Below, one piece after another: positions 1-5,503 of a stretch of 7,464 bases of DNA; the first letter of the stretch is position 1; each line of letters opens with the position of its first letter. Made by a program: the position numbers and the translations under genes. Source of the stretch: an uncultured candidate division WWE3 bacterium (lineage in GTDB: Bacteria; Patescibacteriota; WWE3; UBA101185; UBA10185); the NCBI GenBank assembly GCA_938004185.1, contig CALKWN010000144.1, forward strand, positions 1 through 7,464, written 5' to 3'. The notes under the pieces were generated by a model. It saw nothing but the letters and a program-made list of their open reading frames with translations. It searched no databases and was not told the DNA's origin.

Positions 1-1141
1 CCCGGGCCCGGGCCGCCTCGATCCCCTTTTCGAGGATGCGTTTGGCGACACTGGGATTCTCTTCCAGGTAGACCGCGAGCTTTTCGTTCATCAGACTCTC
101 GACGTAGCCCTTGATCTCCGAATTACCGAGTTTGGTCTTGGTCTGCCCTTCGAACTGGGGTTCGGGAACCTTGACGGAAATAACTGCCGTCATCCCTTCC
201 CGCAAGTCATCCCCCGAAACCGAGGTTTTGATGTTCTTGAGCAGGTTATTGGCGCCGGCGTAGGTATTCATCGTTCGGGTCAACGCCGCCTTGAAACCGA
301 TCAGGTGGGTTCCACCTTCATGGGTGTTGATGTTGTTGGCAAAAGAGAAAACCTTTTCGTCGTAGCCGTCGTTGTACTGGATGGCGACTTCCATCTCCAC
401 CCCTTCCCTCGACCCGGTAAAATAGATCGGTTTGGGATGAATCGGCGTCTTGGCTCGGTTGAGGTACTCGACGAACGAGGCAATACCCCCTTCGTAGTGG
501 AAATCATGATGTTTTTCGCTCCGCTCATCATGGATGTGAATACGGACCCCGGCGTTGAGAAAGGCCAGTTCCCGAAGGCGTTGGGAAAGCGTCTCGAAGG
601 AAAATTCCGTTGTTTCGAAAATTTCTCCATCCGGCCAGAAAGTGATGCGGGTTCCCCGTTTACTGGTTTCTCCCTCCATCGCCAAAGGCGCCAGAGGCAC
701 TCCACGCTCGTAACTCTGCCGATAGACATGCTCGTTGCGGCGGATTTCCAGATCAAGCCGAGCAGAAAGCGCATTGACCACGGATACGCCGACGCCGTGC
801 AAACCACCGGAAACCTTGTAGGAATCGCTGTCGAATTTACCTCCGGCATGAAGCACCGTCATAACCACTTCCGCCGCCGATTTTTTCTGCGTGGAATGCA
901 TGTCGACAGGAATACCGCGGCCGTTGTCTTCAACCGTCACCGAGCCGTCGACATGGATGACGACAAAAACTTCATTACAATACCCGGCCAATGCTTCATC
1001 TATAGAGTTATCGACCACTTCGTACACCAGATGGTGGAGTCCCATGGGTCCGGTGGAACCGATATACATGGCCGGCCGTTTCCGCACCGCCGACAGACCC
1101 TCAAGAACCTTGATACTGTCCGCTTGATAAGATTTATCCAT
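1..1141 (-). CDS. gyrB: DNA gyrase subunit B, N-terminal part (cut by window edge)
   Basis: GyrB is the ATPase subunit of DNA gyrase, which pairs with GyrA to introduce negative supercoils. I translated 380 codons from the minus strand with no stop; the C-terminal TOPRIM and GyrA-binding regions lie beyond the left edge. The start is the ATG at 1141-1139, giving MDKSYQADSIKVLEGL, followed by KRPAMYIG at residues 21-28, as expected for the family. GHKL ATP-site motifs are present: EVVDNSIDEA at 41-50 (catalytic Glu41, Mg-binding Asn45), DNGRGIP at 72-78 and GGLHGVG at 112-118. The transducer domain carries QTK at 333-335, whose Lys contacts the ATP gamma-phosphate in the family. The gene lies 18 nt after the recF stop, and a GAGGAAAG stretch overlapping that stop probably serves as a somewhat distant ribosome site, so co-transcription with recF is likely. 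G+C is clearly higher here than in dnaN and dnaA. Confidence 0.97.
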   Translation of the reverse strand, partial: MDKSYQADSIKVLEGLSAVRKRPAMYIGSTGPMGLHHLVYEVVDNSIDEALAGYCNEVFVVIHVDGSVTVEDNGRGIPVDMHSTQKKSAAEVVMTVLHAGGKFDSDSYKVSGGLHGVGVSVVNALSARLDLEIRRNEHVYRQSYERGVPLAPLAMEGETSKRGTRITFWPDGEIFETTEFSFETLSQRLRELAFLNAGVRIHIHDERSEKHHDFHYEGGIASFVEYLNRAKTPIHPKPIYFTGSREGVEMEVAIQYNDGYDEKVFSFANNINTHEGGTHLIGFKAALTRTMNTYAGANNLLKNIKTSVSGDDLREGMTAVISVKVPEPQFEGQTKTKLGNSEIKGYVESLMNEKLAVYLEENPSVAKRILEKGIEAARAR

Positions 1142-1159
1142 GCTTTCGCGCTTCTTTCC

Positions 1160-2254
1160 TCAATGCGCCACGGGATGGATCGCGCCACCCTCGATCGCGT
1201 AAAAAGACCCGTCTGTCAATCCCCTCCGAATCAGCGGATCGATATCCGTGGTTGTAATAAAAACTTGCCCGCTTCGTTGTTGAATAAAATCAAAAAAAAA
1301 TTTCAGCCGATGCTGGTCTAGTTCACTGGTCAGATCATCGAGAAGCAAAACCGGAGTTTCACCGATTCGTTGTTCCAATTCCATAATCTGTGCGATTTTG
1401 AATGCCAGGATATATGTACGTTGTTGTCCTTGTGAGGCATATTGGCGCAACGATTTTCCGTCGATAGTAAATTGGGGATCATCACGATGGGGTCCGGCTA
1501 GTGTCTGCTTCCACTGTCTTTCACGGTCCCTCGTCCGGAAAAACTCATCGGCTAATTGTTCCATCAAAACGTTTTCATCGGATCCGTTGATTGGGTAAGC
1601 AGTTGCAGCCGCTTCATTGTCATCGGTAATTTTCCCGTAAACTTCTCTGAAAAGCGGAGAAAATTTTTCAAGATAGCGGATGCGTTCAATGCGGATGCAG
1701 GCCCCTGTCTGGATCAATCCCTGAGTCCAGGGTTGAATTTCTTCCGCGGCGCGTTCTTCTTTCAGTAACTTATTACGTTGGCGTAGATACCGATTGTAGT
1801 CGATTGTTGCCTGAATGAATCGATGATTTCCTTGAAATACAGCTCGGTCGATTAGAGTACGGCGTCCGGTCGGTGTTCCCCTAATCAACTGGATTTCTTC
1901 CGGGGCAAATAATACAGGGGCCAACCCAGAGAAGAAATCATGGTAAGAATCCGGTTTTTTGTCGTTCAAACGAACTTCTTTACCTTCTTTATCGAATACT
2001 ATCCGTACTTTTCTGTTGATACCGGAAAAAACCATCCTTATATCGATAAACGCCGATTGTTTTCCTTGTAGAATTAAATTTTCATTTTTCGCTGATCGGA
2101 AACTTTTTAAATAACCTGCGAGGTATATGGATTCGATAATGCTGGTTTTACCTTGAGCATTATTACCAATCAGAATATTTAATCGCGAATCTGGCGACCA
2201 ATCCATTCTTGAAATATTTCTAAAGTTTGAAAGAATGATTTTTTCGATCAGCAT
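1160..2254 (-). CDS. recF: DNA replication and repair protein RecF
   Basis: RecF is an SMC-like ATPase that binds DNA at gaps and, with RecO and RecR, helps load RecA onto SSB-coated single strands. The 364-residue length is normal for the family. Walker A is GNNAQGKTS at residues 30-38, right after the typical N-terminal strand and FRN motif. FAPEE at 116-120 and AGPHRDD at 253-259 are family landmarks. The ABC signature is SQGQQRT at 274-280 and Walker B with the D-loop is VLLLDDLTSELD at 302-313. The ATG at 2254 lies 6 nt after the dnaN stop, and an AAGGA overlapping that TAA stop is the likely ribosome site, so translational coupling to dnaN is plausible. Base composition changes within the gene: the start-proximal part is AT-rich like dnaN, the 3' part is near 50% G+C like gyrB. 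Confidence 0.97.
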   Translation of the reverse strand: MLIEKIILSNFRNISRMDWSPDSRLNILIGNNAQGKTSIIESIYLAGYLKSFRSAKNENLILQGKQSAFIDIRMVFSGINRKVRIVFDKEGKEVRLNDKKPDSYHDFFSGLAPVLFAPEEIQLIRGTPTGRRTLIDRAVFQGNHRFIQATIDYNRYLRQRNKLLKEERAAEEIQPWTQGLIQTGACIRIERIRYLEKFSPLFREVYGKITDDNEAAATAYPINGSDENVLMEQLADEFFRTRDRERQWKQTLAGPHRDDPQFTIDGKSLRQYASQGQQRTYILAFKIAQIMELEQRIGETPVLLLDDLTSELDQHRLKFFFDFIQQRSGQVFITTTDIDPLIRRGLTDGSFYAIEGGAIHPVAH

Positions 2255-2260
2255 AGTTCC

Positions 2261-3382
2261 TTAAAGCCGCATGGGCATGATAACAGCGAGATAATCATTA
2301 TCATCAAATGATTTAATTAATCCTGGAGAAAGGTGATCCTTAATGTGAATTTGAATTTTATCCGCATCCTGACTTTGTAATACATCCATTATATATCGTG
2401 CATTGTATCCAATAGTAATTTCCGGGCCCTGATATTCGATATCCAATTCTTCTCGCGCTTCTCCAAATTCCGAATTAGATGAAGATAACTCTAAAATATT
2501 ATCTCTGATCGTTATTTTTATACCTTTCGATTTTTCATTGGAAAGGATAGAAATACGTTTAAGAGAATGATAAAAAATTTCCTTATTGACTGTTATTACG
2601 AGGTCGTTATTTTGCGGAACGACTCTTTTGTAATCTGGAAATTCTCCATCGACTAATCTCATGATAATAAAAGTTGAATCTTTTTTTATGACGGCATTAT
2701 TGTCCATAAAACCAAGTTGAATGTCCGCTTCTCCGTCTTCGGTTATTTTTTTAAGTTCGTAAATACCTTTTTTTGGGAAAATAACCCCTTTTTCAAGTTC
2801 CTTTATTTGGTGATTAACCACTTGTTTTTTTATCATTGAAAGCCTGTGGCCATCCGTTGCAATCAGCGATAAAATTTTTTCATCTTGATCTGTGGTTTCA
2901 GATTTAAAAAATATCCCGTTAAGATTATATTTAGTTTCATCTGTTGAAATTGAAAAATATGTTTTGTCTATCATTTCTTTTATGGTTCTACTATTTATCG
3001 TGATAAATCTGTCGTTTTCTGGTTCTGGAAAATAAGGAAATTCATCAGCAGCCAGTCCAACGATGTTGAATATTGATTTTCCACATTTTAATTCTACCCA
3101 ACTATTGTCTTTTGCTTTGAAAAGAATTTCCTTATCAGGTAATTCCTTTGTTATTTCATAAAGTTTTTTTGCAGATATCGTTATTTTTCCAGGTTTAAGG
3201 ATGTTAGCTGGATAAAATGCTTTCATACCTACTTCTAAGTCGGTGGCGGTAAGAAATATTCCATCAGAATTCGATTCAATTAATACATTTGAAAGAATTG
3301 GGATCGTGTTTCTTTTCTCTACGATTCCTTGGACTCGTGACAAACCTTTTAAAAATATTTCTTTTTCAATATAGAATTCCAT
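2261..3382 (-). CDS. dnaN: DNA polymerase III beta subunit (sliding clamp)
   Basis: DnaN forms the ring-shaped homodimeric clamp that tethers DNA polymerase III and other clamp-binding proteins to DNA. The 373-residue length matches the family, which has three repeated clamp domains per subunit. Recognisable landmarks are RNTIPILSNVLIE at 24-36, ATDLEVGM at 46-53, ATDGHRLS at 175-182 (part of the hydrophobic pocket that binds clamp-interacting peptides), LVDGEFPDY at 243-251 and the classic C-terminus YLAVIMPMRL at 364-373. The ATG at 3382 is preceded by GGGAG with a 5-nt spacer, a convincing ribosome site. A 230-nt spacer separates it from dnaA, so it may have its own promoter there, although I found no strong match. 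The reading frame is AT-rich and the protein is correspondingly rich in Lys, Ile and Asn. Confidence 0.98.
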   Translation of the reverse strand: MEFYIEKEIFLKGLSRVQGIVEKRNTIPILSNVLIESNSDGIFLTATDLEVGMKAFYPANILKPGKITISAKKLYEITKELPDKEILFKAKDNSWVELKCGKSIFNIVGLAADEFPYFPEPENDRFITINSRTIKEMIDKTYFSISTDETKYNLNGIFFKSETTDQDEKILSLIATDGHRLSMIKKQVVNHQIKELEKGVIFPKKGIYELKKITEDGEADIQLGFMDNNAVIKKDSTFIIMRLVDGEFPDYKRVVPQNNDLVITVNKEIFYHSLKRISILSNEKSKGIKITIRDNILELSSSNSEFGEAREELDIEYQGPEITIGYNARYIMDVLQSQDADKIQIHIKDHLSPGLIKSFDDNDYLAVIMPMRL

Positions 3383-3400
3383 AGCCGCTCCCGTTCACAA

Positions 3401-3450
3401 GCATCTATTACAGTTATTTTTTAGTCTTTATAGTCTATAGTAATAGGTGC
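3401..3450. repeat. 11-bp imperfect inverted repeat upstream of dnaN
   Basis: GCATCTATTAC at 3401-3411 pairs with GTAATAGGTGC at 3440-3450 at ten of eleven positions, around a 28-nt AT-rich core. In the dnaN-sense RNA the single mismatch is C opposite A; in the opposite strand it would be a G-U wobble. The repeat ends 8 nt before the GGGAG ribosome site of dnaN. No U-run follows in the dnaN direction, so it is not an obvious terminator. It could be a leader hairpin or part of the origin architecture. At this length and AT content chance is possible. Confidence 0.45.
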
Positions 3451-3459
3451 CTGTTGATT

Positions 3460-3468
3460 TCTGGATAA
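3460..3468 (-). promoter_or_regulatory. DnaA-box-like nonamer
   Basis: Reads TTATCCAGA on the minus strand, 8 of 9 positions of the consensus TTATCCACA. It abuts a weaker 7-of-9 site, AAATCAACA at 3452-3460, in the same orientation, so the two form a tandem pair about 70-85 bp upstream of the dnaN start. Confidence 0.5.
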
Positions 3469-3542
3469 CTGATATTTATCTTTTAAAATAAACTACTTAG
3501 CTTGTTTACCGAAACGAATTTTAAATGTTATATCTTTACGCG

Positions 3543-3593
3543 ATTTGTTGATAACTGGGAAATAGTTTTTAATGCACAGAGTTTTCAACAAAT
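3543..3593. repeat. Inverted repeat built from opposed DnaA-box-like sites
   Basis: ATTTGTTGA at 3543-3551 is the perfect reverse complement of TCAACAAAT at 3585-3593, a 9-bp inverted repeat with a 33-nt interval. The left arm overlaps the box-like TTATCAACA (minus strand, 3546-3554, 8 of 9) and the right arm overlaps TTTTCAACA (plus, 3582-3590, 7 of 9), so two putative DnaA sites face each other. A third weak site, TAATGCACA at 3570-3578, lies between them, 12 bp from the right-hand one. The AT-rich run follows immediately. Confidence 0.5.
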
Positions 3594-3612
3594 ATTTATA
3601 TATTAGTTAACA

Positions 3613-4977
3613 TTAATTGGTTAGTGAATTTTTAAGATTTTCTACCGTTATTTTAAGCTGATAATCTTCTTCTAATTGTTTTTCAATTTTTTTAATTGCG
3701 TGAATAATGGTCGAATGATCCTTACCACCAAATTTATCCCCGATTTCAGGATAGGAGCATGAAGTCAGTTGACGTGATATGTACATAGCTATTTGTCTTG
3801 GAATAACTAACGCTTTCAAACGTTTAGCGGATTTTAGATCGGAAACTTTTACGGAAAAATAAGCAGCGACATTTTTCTGAATTTCTTCTATAGAAATTTC
3901 CTTATTTTTTTCAATCAGAATATTTTTAAGAATTTCCTTAGCCATATTCAAGTTAATTGGGGTCGAAGTTAAACTGGCGTATGCCCCTATACGAATGAGA
4001 TAACCTTCCAGTTCTCTAACGTTACTGCTGATCGAATTAGCAAGGAATAGTGTTACATCTTCCGGTAGATATATGCCGTTTTGATCGGCTTTCATTTTTA
4101 GTATTGCTTGTTTTGTTTCAATATCCGGCGGTTGAATGTCGGCTATAAGACCCCATTCAAATCGCGATCGTAAGCGTTCTTCTAAGCCTGGAATGTCTTT
4201 AGGAAACTTATCTGATGTTACGACAATTTGTTTATGTGACTCATATAAAGCATTAAAAGTATGAAAAAACTCTTCTTGAGTTCTTTCTTTTCCGGCAATA
4301 AATTGAACGTCATCTATCAATAAAATATCCATAGAACGAAATTTTTGACGAAATTCATCCATCTTTGCGTAACGAAGACAGTTGATTAATTCGTTCATGA
4401 ATTTTTCAGAAGAATAATAACAAACCTTTAAATTATTATTATTCTTTATTATTTCGTTGCCGATAGCATTTATTATATGTGTTTTACCTAAACCAACTCC
4501 GCCATAGATAAATAGTGGATTGTAAGTAGTTGCAGGATTATTTGCTACAGCCATTGCTGCTGCATAGGCAAATTGATTGGAAGAGCCTGGCACAAAATCT
4601 TCAAATGTATACTTATCGTTTAAATAAAGTCCGGAGTTGTTTTTCTCTTTTTCTGAATTTCTATTTTCTATATTTTTAATTACTTCAATTTCGGGCTTAT
4701 TTTCAGAAATCGTGTTGTTATTGATTGCTTTTGTAGTTGAAATTTCAAATTTAATTTGACATTTATCGTTAATCAACTGGCTGATCGTCTGTTCAATCAG
4801 TTCCTGATAGTTTTCATTAATCCAATCGCGGATAAATCTGTTCGGTACTACGAGATGTACCAGATTTCCCGTTATATCTACGAAACGGATAGGTCTGATC
4901 CAGGTCGAAAAATTTTGCGGCGATATTTTTTTTTCGAGAGCGGACAGGCAGTCCTGCCAGTACTTATTCTTCGGCAT
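3613..4977 (-). CDS. dnaA: Chromosomal replication initiator protein DnaA
   Basis: DnaA is the AAA+ initiator that binds DnaA boxes, opens the origin and recruits the replicative helicase; it also commonly represses its own gene. I chose the ATG at 4977 (454 residues, MPKNKYWQDCLSALEKKIS), which puts the conserved domain I at the very N-terminus. An upstream in-frame TTG at 5046 would add 23 residues, but it has no ribosome site and the added part resembles regulatory DNA. Numbering from the ATG: domain I 1-80; an Asn/Lys/Glu-rich linker (domain II) about 81-120; Walker A GGVGLGKTH 159-167; Walker B ILLIDDVQFI 218-227; sensor 1 VVTSD 252-256; ERLRSRF 267-273 with the probable arginine finger Arg272; sensor 2 around Arg321 in NVRELEG; domain IV DNA-binding signature GKDHSTIIHA 418-427. 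The ribosome site (AAAGAAAAG) is weak. Coding DNA is strongly AT-rich. Confidence 0.97.
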   Translation of the reverse strand: MPKNKYWQDCLSALEKKISPQNFSTWIRPIRFVDITGNLVHLVVPNRFIRDWINENYQELIEQTISQLINDKCQIKFEISTTKAINNNTISENKPEIEVIKNIENRNSEKEKNNSGLYLNDKYTFEDFVPGSSNQFAYAAAMAVANNPATTYNPLFIYGGVGLGKTHIINAIGNEIIKNNNNLKVCYYSSEKFMNELINCLRYAKMDEFRQKFRSMDILLIDDVQFIAGKERTQEEFFHTFNALYESHKQIVVTSDKFPKDIPGLEERLRSRFEWGLIADIQPPDIETKQAILKMKADQNGIYLPEDVTLFLANSISSNVRELEGYLIRIGAYASLTSTPINLNMAKEILKNILIEKNKEISIEEIQKNVAAYFSVKVSDLKSAKRLKALVIPRQIAMYISRQLTSCSYPEIGDKFGGKDHSTIIHAIKKIEKQLEEDYQLKITVENLKNSLTN

Positions 4978-5046
4978 GTAAAACTTTTCTTTAAAAATAT
5001 CCACAGAATTGTTCACATCTGTTGATATGTTGTTTTTTTCTTTCAA
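4978..5046 (-). promoter_or_regulatory. Probable dnaA leader with DnaA-box-like cluster
   Basis: This stretch lies between an in-frame TTG at 5046-5044 and the first in-frame ATG of dnaA at 4977. It holds three nonamers resembling the DnaA box within 32 bp: ATATCCACA (plus, 4997-5005, 8 of 9), TTGTTCACA (plus, 5009-5017, 7 of 9) and ATATCAACA (minus, 5020-5028, 7 of 9). They are spaced about 11-12 bp apart, close to one helical turn. Such clusters near dnaA are known in other bacteria as autorepression sites and as one half of bipartite origins. I infer that the region is a noncoding leader or operator rather than coding sequence. Confidence 0.5.
4997..5005 (+). promoter_or_regulatory. DnaA-box-like nonamer in the dnaA leader
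   Basis: Reads ATATCCACA on the plus strand, differing from TTATCCACA only at the first base. It is the closest match on the upstream side of dnaA and sits 20 bp before the preferred ATG. Confidence 0.5.
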
Positions 5047-5061
5047 AACAGTAGTTTATGG

Positions 5062-5090
5062 ATTTTTTAATTTTTTTCACGAGGTTTCAA
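5062..5090 (-). promoter_or_regulatory. dnaA: Weak candidate dnaA promoter
   Basis: On the minus strand TTGAAA (5090-5085, 5 of 6 to the -35 consensus) is followed after 17 nt by AAAAAT (5067-5062, 4 of 6 to the -10 consensus). This would place the RNA start near 5055 and a leader of about 78 nt before the ATG at 4977, with the DnaA-box-like cluster just downstream of the start point, where bound DnaA could block transcription. AT-rich DNA produces such matches easily, so this is tentative. Confidence 0.25.
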
Positions 5091-5105
5091 AATTAACAGA
5101 GCATC

Positions 5106-5127
5106 TGGGTTTTTGCAACCCATTTTT
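5106..5127 (+). terminator. Small terminator-like hairpin in the rpmH-dnaA spacer
   Basis: TGGGTT (5106-5111) and AACCCA (5117-5122) form a 6-bp stem with a 5-nt loop, followed directly by TTTTT (5123-5127) on the plus strand. The shape is that of a short intrinsic terminator reading rightward, but no rightward gene precedes it: it lies between the dnaA leader and the rpmH promoter. It could insulate rpmH from rightward antisense transcripts, end a small RNA, or be chance. The stem is short, so confidence is low. Confidence 0.25.
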
Positions 5128-5204
5128 GCCTGGTCCGTTTTCTCCACTATTCCGCAAGAGTTCGTTCTTCCAGCTTTTTTAATATTTTCTTTTGGTTTTA
5201 TCCC

Positions 5205-5233
5205 TTGACTTTTGCTTTTCGATATGTTTAATA
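5205..5233 (+). promoter_or_regulatory. rpmH: Sigma70-type promoter of the rpmH operon
   Basis: TTGACT (5205-5210, 5 of 6 to the -35 consensus) and TTAATA (5228-5233, a moderate -10) are separated by an ideal 17-nt spacer. T-rich DNA at about 5175-5200, immediately upstream of the -35, could act as an UP element, which suits a ribosomal-protein promoter. The predicted RNA start is near 5240, giving a leader of about 37 nt before the rpmH ATG. No other promoter of similar quality is visible before rnpA, yidD or yidC, so it probably drives all four genes. Confidence 0.65.
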
Positions 5234-5276
5234 ATTCCCCTCTTGTGGAACGAATTAGCAATCAAGGAGTATCGAT

Positions 5277-5426
5277 ATGAAACGTACTTATCAGCCTAGC
5301 AATGTTAAAAGAAAACGTACCCATGGTTTCCGTAAGCGTATGCAGACTGCCAATGGTCGAATTGTGATCAAACGTCGTCGCGCCAAGGGCCGTAAACGGT
5401 TGGTCGTCAGTGTCCCCGTTAAATAA
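5277..5426 (+). CDS. rpmH: 50S ribosomal protein L34
   Basis: bL34 is a small, highly basic protein of the large ribosomal subunit. The 49-codon frame reads MKRTYQPSNVKRKR, then THGFRKRMQTANGRIV and a C-terminal RRRAKGRKRL stretch, which is the family consensus almost throughout; about 40% of residues are Lys or Arg. The start is supported by a strong AAGGAG at 5264-5269, 7 nt before the ATG. It is the first gene of the rightward block, and the rpmH-rnpA pair is conserved across bacteria. The TAA stop is in the same frame as rnpA, with only 12 nt to the first possible rnpA start. G+C here is well above that of dnaA across the spacer. Confidence 0.97.
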   Translation: MKRTYQPSNVKRKRTHGFRKRMQTANGRIVIKRRRAKGRKRLVVSVPVK

Positions 5427-5441
5427 ATTTTCGGAAAATTG

Positions 5442-5503
5442 ATATTGAAATCCCTGGTATTTCCTTCCGTTCATCGTTTAAAACAGCGGAAGGAATTCAA
5501 TAT
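5442..5503 (+). repeat. Two-part hairpin over the rnpA start region
   Basis: An inner stem pairs TTCCTTCCG (5461-5469) with CGGAAGGAA (5487-5495) around a 17-nt loop. Directly after the right arm, TTCAATAT (5496-5503) pairs with ATATTGAA (5442-5449), leaving an 11-nt bulge on the left side (5450-5460). The outer stem contains the preferred rnpA start codon TTG at 5445-5447. If formed in the mRNA, it would mask the start and leave the weak GGAA ribosome site free. Confidence 0.45.

Larger units (their letters stand above)
3383..3612. other. Candidate replication origin (oriC) in the dnaA-dnaN spacer
   Basis: This 230-bp gene-free spacer is AT-rich and holds nonamers resembling the DnaA box TTATCCACA. 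Two match at 8 of 9 positions: TTATCCAGA (minus strand, 3460-3468) and TTATCAACA (minus, 3546-3554). Three match at 7 of 9: AAATCAACA (minus, 3452-3460), TAATGCACA (plus, 3570-3578) and TTTTCAACA (plus, 3582-3590). A very AT-rich run at about 3587-3619, next to the last box and the dnaA stop, could be the DNA-unwinding element. Origins in the dnaA-dnaN spacer are well known in other bacteria, for example the unwinding part of the Bacillus subtilis origin. No box matches the consensus perfectly, and the strand switch of the genes lies on the other side of dnaA, so the assignment is an inference. Confidence 0.6.

Noticed and set aside
1..12. Tandem CCCGGG at the left edge, resembling a cloning or linker remnant
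   Set aside because: It is in frame within gyrB and encodes the Ala-Arg repeats (EAARARA) expected in GyrB at this point.
301..849. 182-codon minus-strand frame within gyrB
   Set aside because: It overlaps gyrB in another frame, while the gyrB frame carries all the family motifs continuously.
305..1321. Long open frame of 338 codons on the plus strand opposite gyrB and the end of recF
   Set aside because: It is wholly antisense to a clear gyrB and recF, shows no recognisable motif, and long antisense frames are common opposite GC-rich genes.
2358..2366. TTATCCGCA, an 8-of-9 match to the DnaA box inside dnaN
   Set aside because: It is an isolated match in coding sequence with no neighbouring sites, so chance is the simplest explanation.
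5244..5252. TGTGGAACG in the rpmH leader as a possible DnaA box
   Set aside because: Only six of nine positions match TGTGGATAA, and the three mismatches are contiguous.
5067..5261. 64-codon minus-strand frame filling most of the rpmH-dnaA spacer, starting with TTG
   Set aside because: There is no ribosome site, no recognisable protein motif, and the stretch contains the rpmH promoter; it is more simply explained as regulatory DNA.
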